A DNA stretch of 64,000 nt. Origin: Clostridiales bacterium. GTDB taxonomy: Bacteria; Bacillota; Clostridia; Saccharofermentanales; Saccharofermentanaceae. Of this stretch, positions 1 through 9,172 are shown in pieces. Each line of letters opens with the position of its first letter. The stretch's first letter is position 1. Under the pieces are notes generated by a model. That model did no database searches. It was not told the origin of the DNA and worked only from the letters and a program-made list of their open reading frames with translations. Position numbers and translations under genes: made by a program. Where the stretch lies: contig JAFZLF010000057.1 in the NCBI GenBank assembly GCA_017551625.1, positions 1 to 64,000 on the forward strand, written 5' to 3'.

Positions 1-609
1 CTCATTCAGAAGCACCAGATGGTCGCAGAGCTTCTCCGCCTCCGTCATGTTATGTGTCGTCAGGAAAATGATCGTACCCGCGTTTTTTCTCTTCCTTATG
101 ATCTCGTGGATCTCACTGCTGGTCTGCGGATCAAGGCCGCTCGTCGGCTCATCCAGGAAAAGCACTTTCGGCCGGGCCAGAAGTGCGCGTGCCAGGCGCA
201 GGCGTTCCTTCATACCCTTGCTGAGTTTCTTCACTTCTTTTTTCTCGGCATCCAGAAGCGCCACTTCCTGAAGAACCGTCCGGATCGCCGCATCGTCCAC
301 GCCGTAGATATCGGCAAACACGCGGAGATTCTGATAGCACGTCAATCTCTCGTAGAGTCCGAAGTCATCCATCATGATGCCGAACTGTTTCTTATCCGCA
401 CCGCTGAGCTGCGACACTCTCTTTCCCATGACCATCGCATCGCCCTCTTCAAAACGGAGCTGCCCGGTCAGCACACGGATCAGTGTCGTCTTCCCCGCGC
501 CCGAAGGACCCAGAAGACCAAAGATCTCCCCATCCTCCACCGAGAAAGAAACCCCGTCCAGAACTTTCTTCTCTCCAAAACTCTTCGAAATTCCCGCAAC
601 AGAAATCAT
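1..609 (-). CDS. ABC transporter ATP-binding protein (3' end outside window)
   Basis: Energising subunit of an ABC transporter, probably paired with a membrane permease encoded beyond the left edge. Visible in order: Walker A GPSGAGKT near residue 33, signature LSKGM, Walker B LFLDEPTSGLD and the switch histidine in TTHNM. The 203 codons shown cover nearly the whole nucleotide-binding domain; the C-terminus is cut by the window edge. The ATG at 609 follows an AGGAGGA ribosome site by 6 bases. The form resembles CcmA/NatA-type exporter ATPases; the substrate cannot be told. Confidence 0.9.
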   Translation of the reverse strand, partial: MISVAGISKSFGEKKVLDGVSFSVEDGEIFGLLGPSGAGKTTLIRVLTGQLRFEEGDAMVMGKRVSQLSGADKKQFGIMMDDFGLYERLTCYQNLRVFADIYGVDDAAIRTVLQEVALLDAEKKEVKKLSKGMKERLRLARALLARPKVLFLDEPTSGLDPQTSSEIHEIIRKRKNAGTIIFLTTHNMTEAEKLCDHLVLLNE

Positions 610-952
610 CGTATCTTCCTCCTGAATCTTTCAGACAAGAAACAGATCTTCCGGCAGTATCTCTTCCGCCGCCACCGTTTCTCTTTCCTTCATCAGGAGA
701 ATAACAGCCCCAAAACGCCTGCGCAATAGGCCTTTACGCGAGTTGCCAAAAGCCATACACAAGATGCAGAAAGCCATGCACAAAAACTTCGCACTCTATA
801 GCATAACGAAAAAAGAAAAGGATCTCCGAGCGACGAATCTTCCGAAAGGATGAGATAAATCGCGCAGCGAAAAAGGGTATAAAAAATCTCACGCACGGCG
901 AGTGTTGCGTAAGCAAACTGTTTGAAGCCGAAGGGAGATATTTTTATACCCT
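610..952. other. Intergenic stretch with repeat elements, no gene
   Basis: No plausible coding sequence. It separates the ABC ATPase start (reading left) from the 3' end of the truncated solute-binding gene. The right half holds a dispersed repeat (780-863) and a long terminator hairpin (872-954). The left 170 bases show nothing I can name. Confidence 0.6.
780..863 (+). repeat. Dispersed ~84-bp repeat, copy 1
   Basis: Closely similar to 11964-12049. Both run from ACAAAAACT through a TAACGAAAAAAG block and the exact 16-mer GATCTCCGAGCGACGA to GGATGAGA. A third, partial copy (right end only) lies at 4944-4966. Copies 1 and 2 each sit directly beside a member of the large terminator-hairpin family. 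Confidence 0.7.
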
Positions 953-954
953 TT
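872..954 (-). terminator. Long hairpin terminator, shared-loop family member A
   Basis: Arms 872-890 and 934-954 pair over about 19 bases (AAGGGTATAAAAA against TTTTTATACCCTT). Nested inside (plus strand, 896-930) is CGGC, then GAGT, a GTTGC/GCAAAC hairpin, TGTTTGAA, then GCCG. It overlaps the stop codon of the solute-binding gene and has T-rich flanks, so it should terminate leftward transcription. Two more hairpins (12072-12159, 52741-52828) share the same unpaired GAGT / TGTYTGA internal loop. Confidence 0.75.
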
Positions 955-2488
955 ACGCTGTCTCAGCCATGAGCGTCGCCGCCCGGTTCTGGATGGTCCT
1001 GCTAACGTCTTCCGCACTCTTGGACCCGTCGAAGTAGGCCGGCGCTTCTTCACGGATAATGTTCACGATCGTCGGATTTACGATGTACCGTGTCGAGACG
1101 CGCTCCATCAGCGCGATCAACTGATCCGAGGTTCCCTGATCCATCTTCGGCGACATTCCGGGCTCGGGGTCGCGCTCGTTGATATTCTTATTATTCTCAT
1201 CGATTGCATTCTGAAGAGAGATGTTGAGGCTCTTCCTGCAAACACTAAAACCAAGACTCTGTCCGCTTTCCGCCATTTTATCCTGCGACTCGGAAGAAAG
1301 CAGGAAGCGGATGAAGTCCCAGGACACCGCCCGGCCTTCTTCATCGGTAAAGGCCGAGATACCTACAGTCATCGTTGCTTCCGCGGATACTCCCTTTCCC
1401 GAGGAGGTCGGCCACCCAATGAAGCTGACCTCTGAATGGCAAAGATCCGCCGCACTGGCGAAGTCATACAAATGGCGGCATCCGACTGTTGTCAGGGCAC
1501 AAAGTCCGCTCTGCATCACGATATATTTTGGTTCGTGATACGCATCTTCTCCGATCTCTTCAAACATCTCGTAGATCGTATCCTGGCTGATGCCCGGCGC
1601 GATCTCCTTGGCGATCTGCATGAGCTTCCGGAAGTCATCACTGTCGAACCTCACCTCGCCTTTGCTGTAATCCACGTAGTGGGGCATATCACGATACAGA
1701 AGATTGAGGAGGATGCCGATAGGTTCAAGAGCGCCCTGTACGGAAGCATCTGTATAAAGGATCGGCTTCACATCTTCGGGAAGCGAGCGCATCTTATCGG
1801 AGAATTCATCCAGCGTCCAGTCGGAAACCCCGCTGATATAATCCGGATTTCCGAGAAGCGTGTCGAGATAGATCGACAGCGGCATCTGAAACAGTTGTCC
1901 GTCTACTTCAAAAGCTCTGAACACGTTATCGAAGTACATCCTTCTGTCGATTCCGTCCGCACCATCCAGATAGGGATTGAGATCAACAAGGATGCTTCCC
2001 GTATCGAACTGGCTGAATTCCGAATAGTTTATAAGCACATCCGGGCCCGTTCCGGACTTCATGTCGAGAAGGAGTCTGTCGGCCGCATCCGCTTCACCGG
2101 ACCGGCTGTAGACGGTCTCATCTGTGCTGGTGGAAGGCGTATACAACACGATCCTGCCCTTACTGTCCGGACTCTTGTTGTACTCGTTAATAAGCTTCAT
2201 ATATCGGGAATCCATGGACTGGACTGCCACATAAATGAGTCTTCGGCCGGCATAAGGATTGGTCGCCTCTTTGTGAAGCTTGACCAGCGAATGCCCGGAG
2301 TTATAGTAGATATCTCCGTTTGAGGAGACCTTGAGGCATTCGATCTCGGAAGAGGAAATATCCACATCAAACCAGTAAAGAAGATATTCAACGGAACCCG
2401 TGGGAATACTCAGTTTGCAGATACCGTAGTCATCGATACCGTAGATCTCACCGCCGTCCGGAAAAACATTGTATTCGAACGGAAACAC
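953..2488 (-). CDS. Extracellular solute-binding protein, 5'-truncated (probable pseudogene)
   Basis: The C-terminal ~400 residues look like a family-1 ABC solute-binding protein (GTGPDVLINYSEF, then MPLSIYLDTLLGN, W-DEF and FIGWPTSSGKG segments). The first ~85 residues resemble the last blades of the propeller-like domain that precedes the binding domain in the intact 728-residue relative at 5005-7191. There is no signal peptide or lipobox. The only possible start is a GTG at 2488 without a ribosome site, and the frame runs open upstream to about 2650 with no usable start. A binding protein without export signal is unlikely to work, so I read this as a decayed gene. Confidence 0.65.
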   Translation of the reverse strand: MFPFEYNVFPDGGEIYGIDDYGICKLSIPTGSVEYLLYWFDVDISSSEIECLKVSSNGDIYYNSGHSLVKLHKEATNPYAGRRLIYVAVQSMDSRYMKLINEYNKSPDSKGRIVLYTPSTSTDETVYSRSGEADAADRLLLDMKSGTGPDVLINYSEFSQFDTGSILVDLNPYLDGADGIDRRMYFDNVFRAFEVDGQLFQMPLSIYLDTLLGNPDYISGVSDWTLDEFSDKMRSLPEDVKPILYTDASVQGALEPIGILLNLLYRDMPHYVDYSKGEVRFDSDDFRKLMQIAKEIAPGISQDTIYEMFEEIGEDAYHEPKYIVMQSGLCALTTVGCRHLYDFASAADLCHSEVSFIGWPTSSGKGVSAEATMTVGISAFTDEEGRAVSWDFIRFLLSSESQDKMAESGQSLGFSVCRKSLNISLQNAIDENNKNINERDPEPGMSPKMDQGTSDQLIALMERVSTRYIVNPTIVNIIREEAPAYFDGSKSAEDVSRTIQNRAATLMAETA

Positions 2489-2972
2489 AGGAGACAGTTC
2501 TTTTTCCTCGGAAAAAGAAAGATCCGCAACAGATATTCTTAAATTTGCAAGAGAAAATGTTACATTTATTGTGGTAGTTAGTTCTGATAAAAACGAAGAA
2601 TAAGATGAAGCTATCGGAACTACTTGGGAAGAAGACGGTGAATTTTATACTCCCTCCAAATTCCTTAAATACAGAGGCTACTATTTCAAAGACGTTTATG
2701 TGCTGACAGAATTAGGCTTGCGTTTTTTTTCGAATACTTTGAATAAAACAATTCGCTCAAGTCAAAACCGTCGAGAGATTAGCATTTTAAATACAATAAG
2801 AATCAATGATCGTAGTGAAACTGAATTGACCACAGTTTTGACCACAATTGTGGTCAGAGAGAGTGGAAAAGTTGGACTGATGCCAAAATCGGCAGTTTTA
2901 CATACCAAAAGGGCCTGTTTTTGATGTAATTGGCGGAAAACCATGAAAAATCCGTAATTCAAACTTTTCTAG
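2489..2972. other. Intergenic stretch with possible gene remnants
   Basis: No complete gene. The minus strand continues the reading frame of the truncated binding protein to about 2650 without a start codon. The plus strand is open from about 2612 to 2924 and encodes a peptide with SKFLKYRGYYFKD, which has no start, no ribosome site and no relative I recognise. Both look like leftovers of rearranged genes. Confidence 0.4.
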
Positions 2973-4250
2973 TCAAGACCAGAGCAGATCCGGATAAAGC
3001 TCTGTATTCGTGTTCGGACCATATTCATTTGAGTATAGTGACTCTCCTGTCACCGCATTAATCATCACCATGCCATAGGAAACAGAAGTATCGTTTTCAG
3101 GATTAGTAATCGAATAATATACTTCCCATACCGGAACCAATGTCAGATTATGAAGCTGATGATCTTCCTCTGTTTCTTCAAAATCTCTGGGACATGGATC
3201 AAATGCAGCATAAGTAAGTTCCATGCAGTAAACTTCAACATCTTTCTCCCATATATGATAGAAGTCTTCCTGTGATGGATCTGCCGATATTCGTTGATCT
3301 ACAAGCGGATTATATCTTAAAGCATTCTTGATTTCGTTTAGACATGACATAGGGTCAATCACAGGCACATCTTTCATGACTGTATCCGATACAGAATACC
3401 TACTCCTTTCAAAATCCAAAATGCATGTCTCGCTCGGATTGATATGTAATATTTCATAACCGGTATCCGCGAGTCTGGACGGTTCCATCACACCCGTCCA
3501 TTCATATGTATCACAATACTGTAACGAGCCCTTGCCATAAACCGGAATATCATCTATATACTGTGTGCACAATCGAGCATACTGAATACTTTGCAAGCCA
3601 TCGGAAACTTTGAAATAGTCTTCCTGTTCATAGAAACTCCATGGGAAATCCTTTATCTGATATGTCCAGCACAGTATTCTGCTGTCAGTTGCAACTCCGA
3701 TTCTTTCTGCAATCTCCGAGCCGTCGTCAATATCTTTGAGGAGGATGCACTGCACGCTGTGGAGATTTTCCAGTGACGTCTCCCTATCCTGAACAGAATA
3801 GCGCAAGATACCATTTTCATTATCATTTAGCGAAGCAATCGGCCATCCACTCCCCCACTGCCATATAACTCCAATTCCACCCAAAGACCAGTCATCATTC
3901 CAATAATCCGGCATCTGTGTATATTTCGCGCGGTAGACACTCACAGTCGTTTTTCCATAGTCCACCACCAGCATGTCCTCACTGTATGCTAAATCAAAAT
4001 CAAATTCCGTCGGTTTATTTAGTTCTCCTCCACCCCAGGTTGTGGAATATGTTTCGGCGGAATCCGATACAGACACTGTAGTGTCATCAATACTCACACT
4101 GGAATTTTCATTCTCAATAGAAGAAACAATAATCTCTTTTACATCAGTCGAACGGCTAACATCCTGCGAAGATGTTTTCTCGCAGGATGTTGTCGCCAAG
4201 GCCATTGCAATAACAAAACATGCTGTGCCAATCCTTCGTTTCACAAGCAC
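2973..4250 (-). CDS. Secreted lipoprotein of unknown function (paralogue of 7209-8567)
   Basis: The signal peptide ends in a lipobox-like ATTSC, so the protein is probably lipid-anchored outside the membrane. The body has no domain I can name. The C-terminus (MVMINAVTGESLYS) recalls the treaty of PepSY/YcdB-like domains, but weakly. It matches the 452-residue protein at 7209-8567 along its length: DMLVVDYGKTTVSVYRAKY against DILLVDYGKKTINVYHAKY, and a shared C-terminal MINAVTGES/MVNAVNGES ending in YGP. The chosen GTG-CTT-GTG start at 4250 aligns with ATG-TTA-ATG of the paralogue and follows GGGAAGG. It lies 46 bases after a small secreted-protein gene and was probably transcribed with it. 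Confidence 0.75.
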   Translation of the reverse strand: MLVKRRIGTACFVIAMALATTSCEKTSSQDVSRSTDVKEIIVSSIENENSSVSIDDTTVSVSDSAETYSTTWGGGELNKPTEFDFDLAYSEDMLVVDYGKTTVSVYRAKYTQMPDYWNDDWSLGGIGVIWQWGSGWPIASLNDNENGILRYSVQDRETSLENLHSVQCILLKDIDDGSEIAERIGVATDSRILCWTYQIKDFPWSFYEQEDYFKVSDGLQSIQYARLCTQYIDDIPVYGKGSLQYCDTYEWTGVMEPSRLADTGYEILHINPSETCILDFERSRYSVSDTVMKDVPVIDPMSCLNEIKNALRYNPLVDQRISADPSQEDFYHIWEKDVEVYCMELTYAAFDPCPRDFEETEEDHQLHNLTLVPVWEVYYSITNPENDTSVSYGMVMINAVTGESLYSNEYGPNTNTELYPDLLWS

Positions 4251-4296
4251 GAACCTTCCCTCAAAAATATCCAAGCCAGTCTTATCACTCTTTCTG

Positions 4297-4743
4297 TTAC
4301 GGATACGGATCTGCGCACCAGTCTATCTTCGCTTGATATGCAATATCCAGATTACTATTTGTTTTCAATAAATAATACTGATTTGCACCTCCGAAATTAT
4401 TATTGTTTTGTATATACGAATAATTGTAGTTTCCAACGGATGTTGGCTGGGAAAAATGTGCCACAGATGTTGCCTGGAGAGATCCTCGATACAATCTTGA
4501 GTTGATATAGTACGAACTGGGAATAGTATTTTCTGGATAATTTGAAAATTTGCACCAGCGTAATCGCATGTAGCATGTCGTACGATCTGCTGTTGTCATA
4601 CTTGAAGTTGACGAATAGGCATATCCACCGGCACTCACTGTAAAATCACTATATACAATAGTAATAGCATTTACCGACAATGAAAAACAGGAAAGAATGA
4701 TGATAATGAGGATCAATGTTATGGTTTTCGAATACTTTTTCAT
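4297..4743 (-). CDS. Small secreted protein, paralogue 1
   Basis: 148 residues: a strong signal peptide (residues 1-26, ending SVNA) and a ~120-residue mature domain of unknown function. It shares with 8588-9013 and 9173-9622 the pattern ending the signal in SVNA, a serine/tyrosine-rich YSS stretch, a YP-[EN/AG]-IPSSYY motif and an [RK]TNS[DN] motif near the C-terminus. It is led by its own promoter (4825-4853) and a GGAGG ribosome site, and is followed by the lipoprotein gene. The motifs suggest a beta-rich surface or released protein; I cannot assign a role. Confidence 0.8.
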   Translation of the reverse strand: MKKYSKTITLILIIIILSCFSLSVNAITIVYSDFTVSAGGYAYSSTSSMTTADRTTCYMRLRWCKFSNYPENTIPSSYYINSRLYRGSLQATSVAHFSQPTSVGNYNYSYIQNNNNFGGANQYYLLKTNSNLDIAYQAKIDWCADPYP

Positions 4744-4824
4744 TTTATTATCCTCCTTCTTTGTTGTAACGTCCCAAAATACATAAACACTTACTGAAGA
4801 ATCGGTTCTCGAGCACCTAAGTCT

Positions 4825-4853
4825 ACAGTATCATCACAACAAGGCATTGTCAA
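4825..4853 (-). promoter_or_regulatory. Sigma-A promoter of the small secreted protein gene
   Basis: Minus strand TTGACA (4848-4853), 17-base spacer, TACTGT (4825-4830), about 80 bases upstream of the start at 4743. The paralogue at 9013 has a promoter of the same design. Confidence 0.7.
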
Positions 4854-4900
4854 CAAAAACGGTCGAAGCAAATCCGTCTGTTTCTGATAGTATTGTGCAG

Positions 4901-4919
4901 TGCTTGAAAACAGGGCATT
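4901..4919 (-). promoter_or_regulatory. 19-bp element repeated upstream of two transcription units, copy 1
   Basis: TGCTTGAAAACAGGGCATT on the plus strand is identical at 11438-11456. The copies lie 158 and 149 bases upstream of the start codons of the small secreted protein (4743) and the XRE regulator (11289), in the same orientation. A common operator is plausible. Confidence 0.5.
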
Positions 4920-5004
4920 CCAAAGATAAGCCAAACCATTTCACAAAAGGATGAGAAAGATTGAGCCAACCTCAAAAATGAGCAACGAAAGGCATCGAGC
5001 AGAA

Positions 5005-7191
5005 CTACTGATAATTCTCCTGCATATAAAGAGTAAGCCTCTTCTCAAGCGTATCCGCAATCTGTTCCGGATCTCTGGTTTGCGTGAAGTAGCTGTTTAC
5101 CTCATCGGAAATGATATCAAACACTCCCCAGTCATAGGTAGCAATTGTATCCACAGTGGAAATGGTCTCCAGAAACAGATCCATCGCCTCCTGTGTCGCC
5201 GGCGTCTTGCTCCGCAAATATCCAATCAGAGTTTCATCTTTCACGGCATCGGGATTCTGCACCATGTCGCAGAGAGTATCCAGCGCATACTGCGTGACCG
5301 GAATGACTCCCGCTACCAGCGTCTGCTTCTGCACATCCTCCGAAAGGAGCATCGAGAGAACTTCCCAGCACTTGTCTTTATTCTCGGCCGTCGTAGAAAT
5401 AGCCAGACAGCACTGCGGAATAGCAAGATTCACTGACCCATGTACAGAAGGATATCCGATATACCGAAAATCGTCTTTTGCCGCAGCAACATCGGCCACA
5501 TCATAGAAGCTGGCCACAAGTGCCGGACACATAAGCACGCGTCCGTTGGACACATCCTCCAGCGATGCATACCCAGTTGTCGACACAGGAACAGACAGCG
5601 CCTCGGTAATCATCTCAACCAATTCCTCATGGGACATTTTTCTCTGCCCGTCATATGCCCCCCACAAATCGGCAAACTGATATCGGATAGCTTCATCCAC
5701 AATATCCGATGCCGCCGACATGGAATAAGTGATCTTATTTTCCTGCGCATATTTATATAAACTGAATATAGAAGTGTCTGGCACGGAATCTGCAACTCTT
5801 TTCAAAACATAGCGGCCATACATCTGATATCCAGAAAAAAGCTGATAACAGGCACCGCTGCCATCGTAGAAAAGACCTTCAGATGCACTGTTGAGCGGAA
5901 GAATTGTTGTCTCATTGTCCTGCAGATATTTGGCCATATCTATGACCATTCCGTTTCTCCCCATATACTCATAGTCAAAACTCGTTCCATAGAAGATATC
6001 AGGTGTATTTCCATCGTTAAAATATTGCATCAGATTCAAAATTGCCCTGCGGCGCTCATCCGGCAAAACATATCCGAATCGATCAGAATAATCTTCCAAG
6101 ATGACCCGATATTCTTTACTCGTTACATTAAATGTATACACCACCCATTGAAGGACCTGATCGTCATATACACCATATCCGCCGATTTTAATCGTCTGCA
6201 CTTTCGAGCGGTCAATCGAGGGATCATAATGGAAAATAAGCACCTCTGCAGAATCATCTCTATATTCATAACTGATTGCGAACCTCTCATCGTCAAGAGG
6301 ATGATAGCCCGCCGGTGTACTTAGGTTCTTCCTGGGTGGACAAATATCAATGCAATTCCAGTCCGCCAAACAATTTACTTTCATATTCTGAAGATCAACT
6401 TTGTACTCTCCATCGGGATTAAAGAAGTACGAACCGCCGATAATAAGCCGGCCGTTGAGACCTACATCCTTTCCTCCCACCACAAACGGACACTCTCCGG
6501 TATCGAAATTTACTTCGTGATATGCGATTTCTCCCATATCGATTTCTTCAACAGCATAGAACTTGCTATTATCTTCGAAGAATCCCTCTTTTTCAGTATA
6601 GAGAGAAAAACCGGGCTTGATTGATTTTACAAGTGTGCCATCTATTGTATATCGGTTGATTGTTGATCCGCCGACGATCACAAACCCATCCGAGACAGGC
6701 GATACATAGTGCGGATCAAAATCCGTCTCAATCGTCCTTACCGGTTCCCCGGTCTTTTTATCCAAGAAAACCGCTGTCCTTTGAAGATCCATAGTTTTTT
6801 CTTCGTTGTTCTCCAGGTCCGATTTTTTATATCCCAGAAAAACATACTCATTAGCCAGTACTGCACACGGAGCCTGACTTCCCAGTAATTCCAAAGTATA
6901 GAGCAGTTTTCCGGAATCATCCACGGTAAACACATCGGTATGCTGATCGACAACAAAATGATTCTCATCGTACTTTGAATAGATGGCAGAGATACAGCAA
7001 TTCTCCCCATCGCGAATCACATTTCGGAGCATCATCTTATACCCCTCTTTTTGCGGAAGCGTAAAAGAAACAGAAGAATACGCATTCGAATCATAGTGCA
7101 TAGCTTCCGTATTTTTTTTACATCCGTATAGGCTAAGCAGAACTGAAGAAATTAGAATACCTATAGTCAGTTTTTTCAAATAATGGCGCAT
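5005..7191 (-). CDS. Solute-binding lipoprotein with N-terminal propeller-like domain
   Basis: 728 residues, about 300 more than a usual extracellular solute-binding protein. A signal peptide with lipobox (LYGC, Cys 24) is followed by ~300 residues of repeated beta-rich segments (VFTVDDSGKLLYTLE, VFLDKKTGEPVRTIE, NRYTIDGTLVKSI), which read like propeller blades. The rest is a family-1 solute-binding domain (NTPDIFYGTSF, VIDMAKYL, GYPSVHG). The start lies 17 bases after the 452-residue lipoprotein gene, so the two are co-transcribed. No permease or ATPase is adjacent, so it may sense or scavenge rather than feed a dedicated transporter. Confidence 0.8.
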   Translation of the reverse strand: MRHYLKKLTIGILISSVLLSLYGCKKNTEAMHYDSNAYSSVSFTLPQKEGYKMMLRNVIRDGENCCISAIYSKYDENHFVVDQHTDVFTVDDSGKLLYTLELLGSQAPCAVLANEYVFLGYKKSDLENNEEKTMDLQRTAVFLDKKTGEPVRTIETDFDPHYVSPVSDGFVIVGGSTINRYTIDGTLVKSIKPGFSLYTEKEGFFEDNSKFYAVEEIDMGEIAYHEVNFDTGECPFVVGGKDVGLNGRLIIGGSYFFNPDGEYKVDLQNMKVNCLADWNCIDICPPRKNLSTPAGYHPLDDERFAISYEYRDDSAEVLIFHYDPSIDRSKVQTIKIGGYGVYDDQVLQWVVYTFNVTSKEYRVILEDYSDRFGYVLPDERRRAILNLMQYFNDGNTPDIFYGTSFDYEYMGRNGMVIDMAKYLQDNETTILPLNSASEGLFYDGSGACYQLFSGYQMYGRYVLKRVADSVPDTSIFSLYKYAQENKITYSMSAASDIVDEAIRYQFADLWGAYDGQRKMSHEELVEMITEALSVPVSTTGYASLEDVSNGRVLMCPALVASFYDVADVAAAKDDFRYIGYPSVHGSVNLAIPQCCLAISTTAENKDKCWEVLSMLLSEDVQKQTLVAGVIPVTQYALDTLCDMVQNPDAVKDETLIGYLRSKTPATQEAMDLFLETISTVDTIATYDWGVFDIISDEVNSYFTQTRDPEQIADTLEKRLTLYMQENYQ

Positions 7192-7208
7192 GAATAATCT
7201 CCCACTTT

Positions 7209-8567
7209 TTATCCTGGGTCCTTCGCATGCGGATACAGATACTCATTCTCCTCTGGTCCGTACATCTCCGAATAGATAGATTCCCCGTTAACTGCATTGA
7301 CCATCACCGTGCCATTATAGACTATTTCCCCGTCCGTTGTTTTTGAATTTGTCGCTGTATAATACGCAATCCATACAGGCACAATTGTCAGTTCATGTGT
7401 TTCGAGATGCTCATCGATTGAGAAGGGATCATACGGATATGGATCCAACACCGTATATGCCAATTCCATGCAATAAACAACTACATCTGTCTCCCAAACA
7501 TAATTCATTCCAAACTCGTCGGGATCTGCCGATGCTTTTTGATGATTATAGGCGTTGTATATGATAGCATTTCTGATTCCAGGCAGGCATTCGTCTGCAG
7601 GGAACACAGATAACCCTTCGGATACAGTATCCCCTATCGCATATTTGTCCACAAGAAACATCACAACAGCAGTATTCGAAGAGTTAATAAAACACCCGTC
7701 CCAATTTTCAAGCGGATTATACTCCGGCTGACGGGATAATTCTGTTTCTTCCGACCATTCTAAAACAGGATAGGCTTTGTTTTCACGCCGTATGGGAATC
7801 CCATCCAAATATTGAGTACTCAGCGGGATATACTGTACCGACTCTATATCGGATGGTATCTGAAAGCCACCAATGCTTCTCAAATAATTGACGTAATCAG
7901 TTTCCCAAGGAAAATCACAAGTATTATATACCCAGCAAAGCACTGGACTATTGATGTCTATTCCCACAGTTTCTGCCACTTCAGAAGCTTCTGAGATCTC
8001 CGAAAAAGAGCAGACTTGCACATTGTAAATATTGTCGAGCACTTTTTCTTTGTCCAGAGCAACATAATCGTCTCCCGCATCGATATGTCCATTCCACTCT
8101 TCGCAGGAGATTGGAACAGGCCAGCCCTCACACCAGTCAATCAACCTCCCAACTCCTCTTTTTTGCCACACGTCTTCTTGCCATTGTTCTGGTGTATCCG
8201 CATATTTCGCATGATATACATTTATCGTTTTCTTTCCATAATCCACCAAGAGAATGTCTTTTTTGAAAGAAATCGTAAAATCATATTCTTGGGGCTTGTT
8301 CGGATAGGAAAGCATACGCTCCGGATCAGACACTCGCACCAGCCACGAATTTGGATCAGGATCATCAGGCAATTCTGAAGACCTGTCGTTTTCCGTTGAA
8401 GAGATTGCATCTCCCGACTGAATAATATCTTGCGAAATGACAATGTCTATGCTTTGGGTCGAACGACTCACTTCCTGCGAAAACGAGTGACCGCAGGAAG
8501 GCAAGACTAGCATATTCGCAAATAAAACTGCGATAATACCACAATCGAGATATCGTTTCATTAACAT
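7209..8567 (-). CDS. Secreted lipoprotein of unknown function (paralogue of 2973-4250)
   Basis: 452 residues with signal peptide and lipobox LPSC. The domain is the same as in the 2973-4250 product, with diverged sequence. It sits between a small secreted protein (8588-9013) and the propeller/binding lipoprotein (5005-7191), with gaps of 20 and 17 bases, so the three form one operon. The same order, with a broken third gene, recurs at 953-4743. No catalytic motif is visible; the three products may work together at the cell surface. Confidence 0.75.
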   Translation of the reverse strand: MLMKRYLDCGIIAVLFANMLVLPSCGHSFSQEVSRSTQSIDIVISQDIIQSGDAISSTENDRSSELPDDPDPNSWLVRVSDPERMLSYPNKPQEYDFTISFKKDILLVDYGKKTINVYHAKYADTPEQWQEDVWQKRGVGRLIDWCEGWPVPISCEEWNGHIDAGDDYVALDKEKVLDNIYNVQVCSFSEISEASEVAETVGIDINSPVLCWVYNTCDFPWETDYVNYLRSIGGFQIPSDIESVQYIPLSTQYLDGIPIRRENKAYPVLEWSEETELSRQPEYNPLENWDGCFINSSNTAVVMFLVDKYAIGDTVSEGLSVFPADECLPGIRNAIIYNAYNHQKASADPDEFGMNYVWETDVVVYCMELAYTVLDPYPYDPFSIDEHLETHELTIVPVWIAYYTATNSKTTDGEIVYNGTVMVNAVNGESIYSEMYGPEENEYLYPHAKDPG

Positions 8568-8587
8568 TTTACTTTACCACATAGCGA

Positions 8588-9013
8588 TTACGCATTTGCA
8601 TACCAATAGAAAGTTGCAGAATAGTAAATGTTAAGATTGCTATTTGATTTTATTATAAACTTCTGACCATCCAATCCAAACCCAGACAAATATGAATAAT
8701 CATAACCGTTGGAATTCACCTGAGAGAATGATGCATTATTGCTTGCAGCCGTGAGTGGATAAGTTCTGTACAACCTGGCATACACATAATAGGAACTAGG
8801 AATGCTATTTTCTGGATAATTGTTAAAATGTACATACGTCAATGCCATATGACAAAGCGAATGATATCCGCTCGTTTCATCAGTTTCTGAACTGTATGCA
8901 CTTGAACCTGCACTAACATATAACGTGCTTGACACAGCATTTACCGACCAAGAAATGCATGCAATAATACTTAGCATAATAAGGACAGACACAAATTTCG
9001 TAGCTGGCTTCAT
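8588..9013 (-). CDS. Small secreted protein, paralogue 2
   Basis: 141 residues with signal peptide (ends SVNA). The mature part shares HFNNYPENSIPSSYYV and a SNSNLNIYY segment with paralogue 1 (4297-4743). It is first in a three-gene operon driven by the promoter at 9078-9106. Ribosome site GGAGGA. Function unknown. Confidence 0.8.
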   Translation of the reverse strand: MKPATKFVSVLIMLSIIACISWSVNAVSSTLYVSAGSSAYSSETDETSGYHSLCHMALTYVHFNNYPENSIPSSYYVYARLYRTYPLTAASNNASFSQVNSNGYDYSYLSGFGLDGQKFIIKSNSNLNIYYSATFYWYANA

Positions 9014-9077
9014 ATAGATATCCTCCTATTTCTGTTAAATGTTTTAGAACCGATATTCCAAGCGAGTGGTCATTTCG

Positions 9078-9106
9078 ATCCTAACATGGGTTTTTATCTG
9101 TGTCAA
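9078..9106 (-). promoter_or_regulatory. Sigma-A promoter of the secreted-protein operon
   Basis: Minus strand TTGACA (9101-9106), 17-base spacer, TAGGAT (9078-9083), 65 bases upstream of the start at 9013. Confidence 0.7.
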
Positions 9107-9172
9107 CAAGAATCGTCTGCGCAAAAACATCGGATTTTTGCCATTCTGCCCAAACGTTACTATTGCGACTTT

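Noticed and set aside
2612-2924. Real plus-strand gene
   Set aside because: No start codon or ribosome site and no recognisable family; kept only as a possible remnant.
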